A stretch of DNA of 64,000 bases, taken from the NCBI GenBank assembly GCA_009733575.1, contig ML769555.1:85461-149460 (forward strand), read 5' to 3'. Shown one piece after another: positions 51,482-63,500 of the stretch. This DNA is from Gymnopus androsaceus JB14. Its lineage: Eukaryota; Basidiomycota; Agaricomycetes; Agaricales; Omphalotaceae. Position 1 is the stretch's first letter. Each line of letters starts with the position of its first letter. The position numbers were made by a program, and so were the translations under genes. Under the pieces are notes generated by a model. The model did no database searches. It had not been told where the DNA came from and worked only from the letters and a program-made list of their open reading frames with translations.

Positions 51482-53600
51482 TCAAGGATGAGTAGGAAGC
51501 TCCGGTAAATCCTTAAGTGGATCTCCTTTGATATCCCTTTGCACTCTGTACTCCTCAAGCAATTCAGTTTTAACTGGTCGGACTTTTATTGCGACAGGTT
51601 TATATTTCCTAGCCCCAAAGACTCGGAACACATTATAATGCTTATTTCCTTTTTTGTCTTTTGGAACTTTGAAGTAGCGTGGTCGTGGTTGTGAGCATTT
51701 CCATTCTTCAGTGGTTTGTTCTCTCTTCTTCACCAAGAGAACTTGTTTAAAGGTATGCATTGAGTTAGGCTTTGGTTGATATGATTTAGTGCCATTGTAC
51801 GCCTTTTTTGGGTTTGACTCATCAGATACGGAAGTATGTCTAGTGTCTGGTTTTGAGGGGTCATTCTCCTTGATGTGAAAACTTTCCTTCAAGGCCTTGC
51901 CATTGTTGGCAAATGCTTCGAACTCTTGTGGGGTCATTTTAATAGACTGACTCTCAGGGGTCGGTAAATCTTCCCTCCATTCACTATAAAACATTTTCCT
52001 GTCTTTCATGGCTTCTTTATTCAACCATGTCTTAACCCTTGTGGCCGCAACAGGTTCGAATTCTTCCATCTCGTTCACCAATGCCATTACATAGGCCTCA
52101 GTGAGCTCTTGACTTTCAAACTCTTCCCCATTGTCTGGCAACTTATATCCCTCTAATACGAATTTTCCGTCTATTAAGCCTATGTTAAGCATTACCTCTC
52201 CCTGTTGGCTACTCAGATCTTGGAGGAAGGAAAATTTATTTCTTCCTCAGAGACTAGTTTTTCTGTTGACAAGGATCGAGCAGCCTGAAAGTGTGTTTCC
52301 ACAGCTGGCCTATCCATTGGCTCTAGACTGCCGTCAGGAGGAGGCTCAATGTGCTTTCCCTTTCCTCTGGCAAATGTCCCGATGGTACACCTATGTCCAT
52401 CATTGGGGTCAGTCATTGTAATGATCTGACCACTGTTGATGTTGTTCTTGATCCTTGTCCACGCCAGCGCATTGAAAGGTCTACCAATCAGCATCTCATA
52501 CGGACCATCCTCAAGAATATGGATTTGGAAGTAGATAGTCATATCTCTGATAAATACCGGTACGTTCCTCACCATACCAAACATCGAGTTTAGTCCCCCA
52601 TTTGCACTCATCATGTTAATGACAATGTCAGGGTCCCAAGAGACTCCACATCCTACTGCTATATGCTTCTTCATTGAAATGATTTGTGAGCTGGGATCCA
52701 GGACTCCTTCAACCTCTTCTTTCGAGCCATTCACTTTAGGATAAATAACTCTAAGACTGTTCGATTGGCGAGCAACAATTGTTATCTTTTGTCAAAGATC
52801 ATTCTCCGGTAAATCTTGCTTAAACATTTCAAGAACATCGCGATGAACATAGGATCCTTTTGCTAAACCACCTTCATCCTCTTCTAAGACTTTGATTTCA
52901 CCCAGAGCCATATCAGTAATCTCAATCCATTGGGCTGCTAGAGGCATAGTTGCATCAGGCAGATCAGTGAACCTATCCTTCCTCGATGAAACATCCTCTG
53001 GGTCAGGTACTTTGTAGAGGAACTGACTGGCTTTCTGAATTGGAACTTGAGAGTTGCGGTTCTTCCTAATCATCAGCTTTTTCAACTGAGGAGAGAGTTT
53101 GAACATCTCGCTAGTCGTGACTGAGATTGGGGTTGAAAGAATCCAATCAGCAACCTCCTTGACCAAACCAGGTCAATAATTCTGGCTCTGCAGCTTATAT
53201 GCTGGGCCATCATTTTTCTTCAAGGTTTGATTCAGTGGTTTACTGGGATTTGTACTTTGTCGTGGGGCAGGGAGCACACCTTTAGGTAAGTCCCTCGGAA
53301 TAGGAGTAACTGTAAGTGGTTTTATACTGTCAAAGGGTCTAGTAGCTGGTTGCGCAGCCCTTTCAACTTGTTCCTTCGATGGTACCGCGGTGCCAGGTAT
53401 TGAAACCTCTGCATTGCTTTCATCTTCAGAGTCACTTGAAGATGTCTCAAAGTGTACTTGCTTTGGTGCCACTTTAGTCTTTTCTTTTCCCATTGCCTCA
53501 CTTGATTTTTCCTTACCGTTGAGATCAAAAGGCTTGTATACCTCTCAATTAAAATTTTTGGTTTTTGGAATAACAACTTCCATTTTGTGAGATGTGGGTT
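51482..53600 (-). pseudogene. Older Gypsy element: protease and connecting regions
   Basis: Three consecutive open blocks (53493-53173, 53166-52792, 52734-52213) and a further one (52192-51482) are separated by single stops or shifts. The protease block has VLDPSSQIISMKKHIAVGCG, FQIHILEDGPYEMLIGRPF and TMTDPNDGHRCTI. These match DSGCSIVAMSDTACNAFG, FLQVHIVPSPAYDVLLGRPF and TLTDPNSHKTVTI of the younger element, but the catalytic motif reads DPS in place of D(S/T)G. The last block is a charged connector without a recognised domain. Confidence 0.7.
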
Positions 53601-53678
53601 TTATTTGGATAGTTGTGCCCTCCGGTTTCTTACCCATCCTACTAGGTTTTTCCCATTCAGTAGAAACCTTCATCGAGC

Positions 53679-55510
53679 TCAGTAGTTTTTCAACCAAGCG
53701 TCAGCCACATCTTTCCCAATCATTTTCTCATTCTCTTCACTCTTGGATTTGTTCAGGAAGAAATTAAACAGGTGCTTAGTGAAGGCATCCAGGTTAACGC
53801 CTTGGGAACCTTTAGCAGGCTCCTGATAAAATACTTCCTCGGGGAGCGGATTGTCTGGTTCTTCAAAGAAGTAACTAGACTGGTCCTCGACCATCCACCC
53901 TCTCTGTCTGGCGATTTGAAGGACTTTGTCCTTCCACAACATTTTGTCATTGTCCCGAGGCATATATCCTCCATCTTTGAGCATCATCTGATTCATGCCA
54001 TCTTTCATGACTAGAATTCCCTTGGACTTTAGATCTTCAATGCTCGGACACATCCTGACTCCATGCCCCTTTTCTCGACAGAAGTAACACATCATGTCTC
54101 CAATAGCAGTAGACTTAGCCAGAGTAAACAATGATAGTTTGCTAGTTGGCCGCGGTAAGTAAGAGCTAGATGAGGATTGCTGTGGGTAGGAGGGCACCCA
54201 TGATGAACTGGGTGCTCCTCTAGCTATCGACTTAATGCTATTCTTTAACGCTGCCAAGAAATTCTCGATTGCGGAGAGCTTTTGATCATGGTGTTTTATT
54301 TCCACGTTGTGACGATCTTTCAAAAGAGAGACTTTCCTCCCCCATTCATCGTCAGGTTCTCCCTTAACCTTTGCATTCCCTGTGACTACGTCTGGGTTAT
54401 ACACCGTGGCCACAACAGCAGGTTTACTTGTTGAGATCAACGACATAGAATAACCCTTCCACAATCTTGCTTGTTTCTCAACAGAGTCAATGATTTCTTC
54501 AAGGTAAAAGGATCATCTTCTCTTTGATCAACTGTATTCAGTGGATCTACTTCAGCTTTGTTGAGAATAGTATTCACAAAGGAACCATTGAATGCCATGA
54601 GGAACCATTGTACTGTCTTGTTATTCGAGAGTACAGGCTGCGGTCCACTCGTGAGTTTATTTGCCTCAATACTCAAAGCCCTAATGAACTTCTGGATCTT
54701 CTGCAACTTGTTCCTATATATGATTCCAACACTCTTTACTAACTTCTCAATTCTCTGTTTCAATCCTATTTCTTCACTCCCGGTCTCAGGGTAGCCTTTC
54801 TTCAACATTTGTTGGAAGTCTTCCCATGTAGTCATTGCACTAGTCACAATAGGACTGTCCTTCCATTCAAGCTGTGTTGCATACAACATCCAACTCACAG
54901 CAAGGAACTTTTTGGCAGTATCCTCCATGATTTTATTCAATGCAAAGAGCACTTTGCAAGCAGCTAGCCATGCCAACAAATTCTCGGGCTTATCACCGTT
55001 GAACTCGGGTGGGGCCTTTTTATGAATGCTCAGGAGCTTGTCATTTTGTAGTTCAAGCACGGCTCCCAGCGTGAGCTGAACCTTAATGTTACTGATTGTC
55101 ATAGGTATAGACATTCTTGTGGCTTGTGGGGTTTGAGTTTGTCTTTGTGGGACTTGCTCGGTGGGTCTTGTCTCAATGATAGGTATCTGAAACTCTTCAT
55201 TGTCTGACAATTCATCTGTCAATCTATTCCAAGATGAATTCCCTTTTGGTGAACGCGGGGCTCGACTCATAGATGATTCTGCTTGACTAGCAAGAACTTC
55301 CTCTATAGTCACTAAGGATGGGCTGTTACGCTCTTCCTTGGGCACAGGTGAAGGTCTAGTTGATGGCAAAGTTTGAATTGAATGAGGAGCTTGTGGTGCT
55401 ACCATGCTACTCTCGCTGTAGTTCTGTCCTTGGGCGTCTGCAGATAGGGTGGCTGTGGGTATGAAGGTACCTTTGGCTTCCTTTTCAGTAGCGCATCGGG
55501 ATTTTCTATT
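53679..55510 (-). pseudogene. Older Gypsy element: Gag with CCHC zinc knuckle
   Basis: The first block (55405-54437; the frame is open upstream to about 55510) has a capsid-like region: APPEFNGDKPENLLAWLAAC, TAKKFLAVSWMLYATQLEWK and TTWEDFQQMLKKGYPETGSE. The second block (54464-53679) carries a canonical CCHC knuckle CYFCREKGHGVRMC near 54080, followed by MCPSIEDLKSKGILVMKDG and a charged tail. A frameshift near 54450 separates them. Nucleocapsid and capsid functions are inferred from the knuckle and position. Confidence 0.75.
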
Positions 55511-55672
55511 GGCAGTAGTGGCTGTTCGCTGGAGTTACGTGTATGTCTCCCAGCTGGTGGATTATGCGATCAGCCAGAAATTTTGACTGCAATGGCGAAT
55601 CCTTTTAGTGCACTGACTGATCAACAGTTACTTGTGCTTAATAGTTTTTCAATCAAAAGTAGCTTCCCTTGT

Positions 55673-55683
55673 GGTGGGCTCCA
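55673..55683 (-). promoter_or_regulatory. tRNA primer-binding site of the older Gypsy element
   Basis: GGTGGGCTCCA, identical to the site of the younger element and likewise 2 nt from a putative LTR start (TGATGAG on the plus strand at 55686). Confidence 0.65.
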
Positions 55684-55685
55684 GA

Positions 55686-56400
55686 TGATGAGTTAGATTT
55701 GTGCTGGGTATGAAAACTGACCGAACAACAATCACCCCAATCAGATACAATCCAAAAGGTTTAATTTAATGCAAGGAAGGAGGTTGTCAAAGGTTCCCTT
55801 GACTACTAATTGATTCGAAGAGAAAAGCACTTGACAGTTGGCACAGACAGTGCAAGATGAACAAGGTTTTATATTTGGAGGGAGGTTTTGAAAAGTCAGC
55901 TAACGTATGATGATGCACTGAACTAATTGAGGGGAAAGCAAACACCAAAGCACAGGTCAAGTACACCGTCTCAACAAACAACTTTGCATATCCGCGGTGA
56001 AACACCAAAGCATGGGTCAAGTACGCCGGCTCAACAAACAACTTTGCATATCCTGGGAGCCTTTATGTCGCCGCGCAATGATACTCCAACTCTCAGGTAA
56101 TCCCGTGAGTTACCTAACAAGCTTATATGACCGCCATGCAAGTCACTTGAGTAGGCGTTTTTAACACACTCAGTGAAGAGCGGGCAAGGGGTAGAATCTG
56201 TTGGTAAAGCTAGGTAACACTCTGAGAAGCTTCCTCCCTAAAACTAGACCAAGCCGACACTTGGGTCCAAGACCTTTCCTAATCAACAATGGGCTCGTCA
56301 AGGTGTGCACGTTAGGCTCCACCTGTGGTCCTAAGACTGATGTGACCTCTCTTCGGCATGAAAACCAGGAATGCTCAACTTAATAACCAGGAAGTAGAAT
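55686..56400 (-). repeat. Probable LTR and leader of the older Gypsy element
   Basis: It begins TGATGAGTTAGATTTGTGCT next to the primer site. The far end is not resolved because the partner LTR is missing. It contains a ~57-bp tandem duplication (55942-55997 and 55999-56055: AACACCAAAGCA, GGTCAAGTAC, CTCAACAAACAACTTTGCAT). Confidence 0.45.
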
Positions 56401-56780
56401 GAACAGCCTCAGTATTATCGAGGTTACAAGAAGGCCACCCATTTCAAAGGTTGCAGAGGACAATGCAGACGCGTCTGAGCGTGTACAAATCACCACAGAT
56501 CCTAAGATAGAACTGCGTTTCAGGTATCAAGTCTAACTTATGGTAATAGGCTTGTAATAGGCTTTCATTTGGTATTTGGTATGTACTTGCACTTACGGAA
56601 AGTAATGGTCCAGGTCCATGCAACCAATTTCACATGTGTGTTGCTCTCAAAAACTTTCATCTCTTGTTCATTTCATCTGGCTTGTATCACCTCTATACTA
56701 TTATTGTAGGTAGACATACATCAATACAGCCAATCTGCACCCTCAAAAACATGTGCAACCTCCATTGGCTTTCAAAACTG
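56400..56780. other. Non-coding spacer
   Basis: AT-rich sequence between the old Gypsy LTR region and the Tc1 pseudogene; no feature recognised. Confidence 0.3.
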
Positions 56781-58093
56781 CAGCCACTACACTATCCATC
56801 CTGTTGACATACTTGTCAATGTCCTCAACACTTATTGCATCCCAAGCCTCCCTGACTGCCACTTGGAGCTCTTGAACAGTCTTAGTCTAGATGAAGGATG
56901 GTGTGGTTGAGCTCTTAGAAGCCCTTTGAGCTTGTGCCAAACAGGTTCAATAGGGCTGACATTGGGAGAAGATGGTGGATGTGGGAACACAGTGATCTTG
57001 TGGGACTTGAGCCATCATTCATCAGGAAAAATGGTCTGGGCCAGGGATAGCCTAGGTAACCTAAGCCTCCTAGGTTACAGGGGCTGGACTTGGGATGGCC
57101 TAGGCTGCCTAGGACTACCTCAGGCTGCCTGAGGTTTCCCCAGGGTTCCTCCAGGTTTCCTCAGGTTTTCTCAGGTGACTCAGGTTACTTCAGGTTGTCA
57201 AAAGTCTACCCCCCTAATTCCTAGGTCATCCTAAAGGAACCTAGGCAACCTAGGTGGCCTAGGAGGCCTAGGTGTCTTTGGGTTACCTTGAGGTTAACTT
57301 CAGGCCATCCAAGGCCCAAACAGTTTTTCCTGATGTTTGGTGGTTTTGGCAGTATGACTTGGTGCATTGTCCTGCTGGTATTGAACATTTCCTCTCTCTG
57401 ACTCCATAGCAGTATAAAACTGCCTCAGAGCACCCTCCAAAGCCTGTTCTTGGTACCTCTTTGCATTCATTCCTCCTTCTTTCCCTCCCAGATATTCCAG
57501 CACCACTAATGGCCCCTTCTTCCCCTTCATTATGCAACCCCATACCATGACTCTGATACTAGACTGTTTGAATGCTGGTACCAGGCAGTTATCTTCCAAT
57601 TCCTTGCCAATACAATGCATAACAAAGACTTGACCATGAGAGTCACCAAGGTACACATAACATTCATCTGACCAAATCACTTTGGACCAGTCAGAACCCT
57701 TTGCTTGCTTTGCCATGCTGCCCTCTTCTTCTTCTGAAGCTTTGTGAGGTACGGCACCTTCTTTGCAACCCATTGATGATACCCCTCCCTGGCAAGATGC
57801 TCCCGAACCATTGTAGCACTGATCAAGGGTTTTATCTCCAAATGGCATATGACAGTTGTTACGGACAGTCCTGACCAGTGCCCGCTTTGTTATTTCTGTC
57901 ACCTTTGATGGATATTCACTGTGCTGCCAATTTTTGTGACCCAGTTCAAAGTTGTACAACATTTTGACCAAATTTTCTTTGCTGTGCTGTATGGAATATC
58001 TGCAATCTGTGCAGCTTGGGGGATGGATTTTCCAGCCTGAATGGCACCAATTAGTCTGTTTTTCTTTGGAGAGCTGTGCTGGACATGAGTCAT
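56780..58093 (-). pseudogene. Tc1-like transposase gene interrupted by a MITE
   Basis: Minus strand from ATG 58093: MTHVQHSSPKKNRLIGAIQA and GKSIPQAAQIADIPYSTAKK form the helix-turn-helix paired-like DNA-binding part. The reading then shifts frame. RALVRTVRNNCHMPFGDKTL is followed by the DDE core: VIWSDECYVYLGD (first Asp, about 57680), IRVMVWGCIMKGKKGPLVVL, and YQQDNAPSHTAKTTKH (second Asp, about 57360). The C-terminal part, WLKSHKITVFPHPPSSPNVS followed by PIEPVWHKLKG, is found beyond a 316-bp MITE at 57010-56900. At least two frameshifts plus the insertion; dead. Terminal repeats of the element were not found. Confidence 0.85.
57020..57335. mobile_element. CCTAGG-rich MITE, second copy, inside the Tc1 gene
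   Basis: The left end CATCAGGAAAAATGGTCTGG equals that of the 11788-12151 copy, and the right end is CAGTTTTTCCTGATG. The interior is CCTAGG/CTCAGG-rich and palindromic overall but differs in sequence and length from the first copy. It interrupts the transposase between AKTTKH and the PIEPVW part. Confidence 0.8.
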
Positions 58094-58390
58094 GGCATAT
58101 ACATGTATGTACACTGCTGCACCGATCCTCTCTGATTTTATGAGAAGATGAATGCGAGAAATTTCTCAAAGCAGGAATTTGAGTATTTTCTCATATTTTG
58201 TGCGAATTTTCATAGCACCACTGATTCTGAGAAATTTCTCGTACCAATTCCTGACATAATCGAACAGTTCGCGAAAATTCTCAAAGAGCTTCGCATAATA
58301 TCTGCGAGCCTTATTTTGCGAAATTTATGAGTCTCACTGAGCATATGATCAAATGAAAAATCATTGAGTCCTTCAACTTGGCACTGCACC

Positions 58391-59441
58391 ATGAACCACA
58401 AAAAGTTAAACAAAATCTTTAAGCGCAATTATCAGGCGTCTTCGGGAGCAATGTCGGATGATTCAGACGCTTACGAACCGTCTCAGGTGATTCAGACAAT
58501 CAAAAAAAGGCGCCACGATGCATCCTCTCCGCTTCATCCACAATCCTCTCCACTTCCTCCGCGACCTAGTGCATTAGCCGCTCGCGAAGCCAACGAAGAG
58601 TAAGTATCTAGTCTATACAAGAGTAACTTCCATAATCTAATATCTATTCCTTTCAGACTCGCCAACACACATTACCTTGATGACGATGTAGGCTCTCAGA
58701 AAGCTCTAGAAGAGCTTTTCATCGCTAGGGGTCTCGATCAGGCTCTTTTACTCCCTGAGAACACCGACTACAAGGACGGAGCCTCCGATATTGATCAACA
58801 AGAGTATTATCCCGAATCGCAAAAGCCAGAGTTATATGGCTCGAGTCCACCCTCCTCACCTGTCAAACAGTCCCAGTACCACATCTGTGGGTTCAGATTT
58901 CCTTACTGCATCTTATTCCTCAAACGTTGTCCTCTAAATAGATCGGATTAATGTGGAGCCTCATAATGTGTATTTGGAAGAGGATGAAGAGGGAGTTTCG
59001 GGTGCGTTTTTTACACTTTAATCTAGTTATTTCGGCGGATGTCTAATGGTTATCTTTATAGACTTTTGTCCTCACTCGCATGAGGCTTGTCCATGCGCCG
59101 CCTGGCTATTCCAGCAGCGGCAACAACTCAACGAGTGCCTCAGACACGAGTGGAGGGAGAACGAAGAGGTTAAGGCCAAAAATTTTCAACTCAAAATCCG
59201 CCTGGAACGAACCCAAGAGACTCTCCGAAATACGCTCAACTTGCTCAATTCATCGGATGCCAAGGAACTCGAACGGCTCAAGGGTATTGAAGCGGCTCAG
59301 AAAGGAACAGAGGAAGCACTCAAGGCTGCCAGGCAGGAAGTAGAGGAAGCTCATGCAGCTAGGAAGGCAGCGGAGCAACGCATTGAACTTGCAAATAGTG
59401 TACACCGGGATATTATTCGGTGGGTTCAACCTCCGTTTTAG
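58391..59441 (+). CDS. Acidic/coiled-coil hypothetical protein
   Basis: Model: exons 58391-58599, 58657-58886, 58942-59001 and 59062-59441, total 879 nt, giving 292 residues with one terminal stop. Introns are 57, 55 and 60 nt with GT/AG ends. The N-terminal half is Ser/Pro-rich (PSQVIQTIKKRRHDASSPLH). The middle has EDEEGVS and a small Cys/His patch (FCPHSHEACPCAAW). The C-terminus is a long coiled coil (LNECLRHEWRENEEVKAKNF to ARQEVEEAHAARKAAEQRIE). No known domain. The ATG at 58451 (MSDDSDAYEP) is an alternative start. Located between a dead Tc1 element and a transposase-like locus. Confidence 0.6.
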
Positions 59442-59622
59442 ATACACTCGGATTTGCGCATCGCGGCAATTATGTACAGGTACCGTACAATCAAAATAGA
59501 TAAATCTTCCTCCAAAATAGGTCAATTGCAAGTAACCAGGGCTCCACTGCAGCGGCGGGCGCAGTGCAAACCGCTGCGAGCGCTAAAAGGGGCTATTTTT
59601 CCTTTCTTTCTTCGCTGTCATC

Positions 59623-60390
59623 ATGGGCAAGCAAAAAGGTCTGAGACGCGATACACCAATGCTTCGTCTCATCGCTCAGAGGCGTCAACGTATCTGGTAT
59701 CACCAGTTATACCATGATATACGATGCATGCGCCGGACTGAATATCGTCGCTTGAACTACTTGTTATATCTGATTTTGGCACTGTACTCTTTGCTTGCCT
59801 TTGTTCTTTTTGCTGTTTTCCCTTGCTGGCAACCTCTCTGTGTGGCTGCAAGTATGGCCGCCTCATGGGCTCATGCCATTGCAGTGGAAATTGTTCAATC
59901 CTGGTTGGCCTGCAATATGCTGCCAATAATCAATGCCTTTATAGATCCTCACTCTCAGTTGAAGAACTGTAAGTACTCTCTTTGTATGTTACACTTGAGG
60001 TGGCTAATTTCAGAAGTTTATGCAAACTCTGCCATTGTGCCTTGGAAGCAACCAATTCAGATTTTTGTTCAAGGTGCATTCAAGACACAAAAGCTGAGTA
60101 AGATGAATACCTTCATATCTGCTTCTTACTGCTCATTAAAGGACCAAAGACATCAACCACAGAACAACGGTTCAGCAGGTCAAATTTGAGCTGCGCCGCC
60201 GCCGTTTAATCAGTGACCCCACTGACCGCCGTACATACATAGTCACTGCGCCAACACGGATTCTACCTTTGCAAGATGATGAACGGCTCCATGCAATTGG
60301 CATTGGGGAGCTTATGACTATTCAAATCCGCACCAAGATCCATGGCGGCACTCGAGCTGACAAGACGCCATGTCAGTCACTTGCCCGTTA
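59623..60390 (+). pseudogene. Degraded hypothetical gene with hydrophobic segment
   Basis: From ATG 59623 (MGKQKGLRRDTPMLRLIAQR) the frame passes through a hydrophobic helix, YLLYLILALYSLLAFVLFAV, then a helical segment. Later pieces (VYANSAIVPWKQPIQIFVQG at about 60018; RRRRLISDPTDRRTYIVTAP at about 60190-60250; IGELMTIQIRTKIHGGTRAD at about 60300-60360) look like one protein. I could not join them in frame with consensus introns, so at least one frameshift seems likely. Unrecognised family, directly upstream of the transposase-like gene and possibly part of the same mobile locus. Confidence 0.3.
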
Positions 60391-60541
60391 ATAATGAATG
60401 GTTCAATCTGATCATTGCGTTCTAGCCTTCAATGGTGCCAGTACCCACTTCACAAGCAGAACAGGTATATTTCCTTCCAAGCACCCTGAACGTAAGCCTG
60501 TTTTTTCATTCTCAGATGAAACAAATGCTGATCATACCTAG

Positions 60542-63500
60542 GATGGAAGCCACATCCCACAGAGCTGGGTAAATTCCAGTGTATTCCATGTCTAGGTGTT
60601 GGTGCTGCGAACAATGCTTCTTTGCGGAAAAATATCACACGGCATGAGTCAAGTGCTCGCCACAGTGATGCTGTTCAGGACTGGTTACACTCACAAACAG
60701 CACAGTCCTGTGGTGAATCTAGTTCACAGACTCACGCAAATGTTCACGACATCTTAGGCTCCATCTTGTCTTCTGCAAAATCTCAAACAACAGCGGAATC
60801 ATCTTCACACGGTGAATCATCAGCTTCTCCATTAACAGCGGATATAGATATGGATGCCTTCAATGAGGCATGGGAGCAAGAAGGACCTGCAGAGCCAGAA
60901 CATCGGCTCCCACCTGCATTTATTACAACGCTGGAAGAGTACCTGGCTTATGATGATGATGCGAATCGTGATTCTGATGATGATGAAGAAGAACATAGTG
61001 ATAACGAGGAACCCGAAGCCTACCTTGGTAGGTGGTCATTTCATGAATTACAACGACCGGGCAAAGTCTGACGTCTCTGTATAGATAAGATATATCCAAA
61101 TCTTTTTGCTCACAGGCAGGAAAAAGTGAGCACTGACCCGGAAGCCCCTTATTTTCCCTGGCCTGATCGTGAAGTACGCCCAAGGCATTCATATGAATTT
61201 CATTTCTCAATTACCTCTAGACTTGTGTTCTCGATATTCTTCGCCATATTCCACGATGCGCTTTTTCGCGCAAGCAAAATCTCGCAATTCACTGGGCCAT
61301 GGTTGCTCTCGGTGTACCAAATCTACCTTCTGATCGCACCATGGACGACATTGATAGAGAACTTCAGAAAATATGTGGTATACAGACTCATAAATATAAC
61401 GGGAAGCTGGGCCATATTTACTATGTCAATGACTTGGCTGGTATCATTGCACAGGTAGAAACATATTCAGTCCAAGCTATATCCTACTGATTTGCTGCAG
61501 GAAATGTCAAACAAAAATGTTCGACCGCATCTGCATTTTATTCCTGAAGAAACGGATGGGAATCTTGCAGAGGCCTATCAGGCAGAATCCTGGCTGAAAG
61601 AGAAGGACCCGGATCTTCTCACTCCTGTACATTCGGCAGGTGGCCAGGATTTTTTCACCCTGGAGCCAGTGCTTCTTACTGATGGTAAGACTGTGTGTAT
61701 GCCATCGAGATGGTTCAAGCGTCATGGTTCAGTTCTTGCAAAGGCATGGCCTATGGAAGTTGTAGATCTTGAGGGTGATGGAGTAGGTTGGGCCGTTCAG
61801 ACTCATCGTGAGATTGAGATTGCAGAATCGGATCTCCTACTCTGCTTCCAGCAGCTCAAAGAGTCATACCAAAGGTTTAACCTTCTTAATCCATCTCAGA
61901 TTATTGGTATGTGACCAAACTACTTCATTTAAACATGTGCTTTAAATTTGCATATAGCCAATGAGTCCTCTCCCGACATGTATGATTCCTGGACTAAGAC
62001 CGATCCATCCGTTGGCAATCGCTGGCGACATAAGTCTCGGGGAAAACGGGTTGTAGCCTTTCCAATCTGGTTGTACTGTGATGATACATCTGGAAACGTA
62101 TCGAAAAAGTGGAACAAGCACAACTCGTTCCTATTCACTGCTGCCGGCTTGCCTCGTCATCTCGGAAGTCAAGAAACAAATGTTCATTTTCTCTGCACTT
62201 CTAATACGGCACCTCCACTTGAAATGTTAGATGGCATTGTTGAACAACTCGCGTATGTTTCTTTTATAAATTCATTGTTATATTTGCTGATAATGAGGTC
62301 AGAAAATCACAGTCCGAAGGTATCTGGGCGTGGGACTCACAACTAAATGATTTAGTCCTGGTTATACCTTCAGTTCTTGCAATGCTTGGAGACAATCCAA
62401 TGCAAAGTGAGTTCGCATGTCATATTGGTTTCCGTGGACGGCTGTTCTGTCGAGTCTGCCGGGTGTCAGGAAAAGCAGAGGATGATGATGAGGCTGATGC
62501 CAACGGAAATGACGGCAACAACTCGGATGCGTCAGTGGCTTCAGCCTCCAGTCAGAAAGGAAAGGGGCGTAGAAAAGCAGCTGCGGAGTCAATGAAAGAT
62601 ATGATAACCAGGATTACCGATTTCATGAAGGTATGTATATCGAGTTCAGTTGAAGTGATTCACGAATGTATTTTGCTATCTAGCGCGGTGTCCACGGACA
62701 AGAGAAGAGACATGCGAGGTGCTCCGTTCACAGTTTGTGGAAGCATCACGGGTTGGAGGAGGTGCGGAGTTCAAGAGACTGAAGACCAAATCTGGTATCA
62801 AAGATACCTACCAAGCTGTTTTTATTGACCGTCTCCAGGCTATTGCCACAAAGAAGGGAATCTCAAAAGAATGAAAAGGAACGTGAAATGATCAAGCTTA
62901 AACTTTCATTCCCCAAGTATACTACCAGTCCCGTTTGGCGTATACGTGGTATGTTCATACTCAAGCGTATACTGTTACTTGCTAATTTCATTTGAGTTCA
63001 GATCTTAATCCCCATCAGGACACTCCCGTTGAAGTTTTGCACGTAATCCTCCTTGGAGCGGTCAAGTACTTTTGGCGCGACTCTGTGAATCGAACAAAAA
63101 ACAAAAAAGACCAGCCAATTCTGATCGCCCGTCTATCTTCTTTCAACACATGGGGTCTCGGTCTTTCTCCATTGGATGGAAAGACCTTGGTTAATTACGC
63201 AGGCTCACTGACTGGGCGTGATTTCCGTGCGATTGCTCAGGCGGCACCATTCGTATTGGAAGGGCTTATAACTGATGACCAGCTAGAGGTCTGGAAAGCT
63301 CTCAGCGCACTTGTAACTTTGGTTTGGCAACCCCAGATACATGATATCGATGAATATATTGTAAGTCTGACCAGCGTAATTCCCATCTCTGGCTAATCAA
63401 TTGGAATAGACTGAACTCGAGAAGACCATTGACTACTTCCTTGACTGTACCTGTCGACTCACACCACGATGGTTCAACAAACCAAAATTTCATGTACTCC

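Larger units (their letters stand above)
42246..55700 (-). mobile_element. Older, degenerate Ty3/Gypsy element hosting a younger one
   Basis: Minus-strand gag (55405-53679), protease (52734-52213) and RT (51457-50620), then RNase H (43417-42246) after removal of the 43418-50619 element. Several frameshifts and stops separate the blocks. The primer-binding site GGTGGGCTCCA at 55673-55683 (read TGGAGCCCACC on the minus strand) precedes a right LTR beginning about 55686. The opposite LTR and integrase are missing. Confidence 0.75.
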
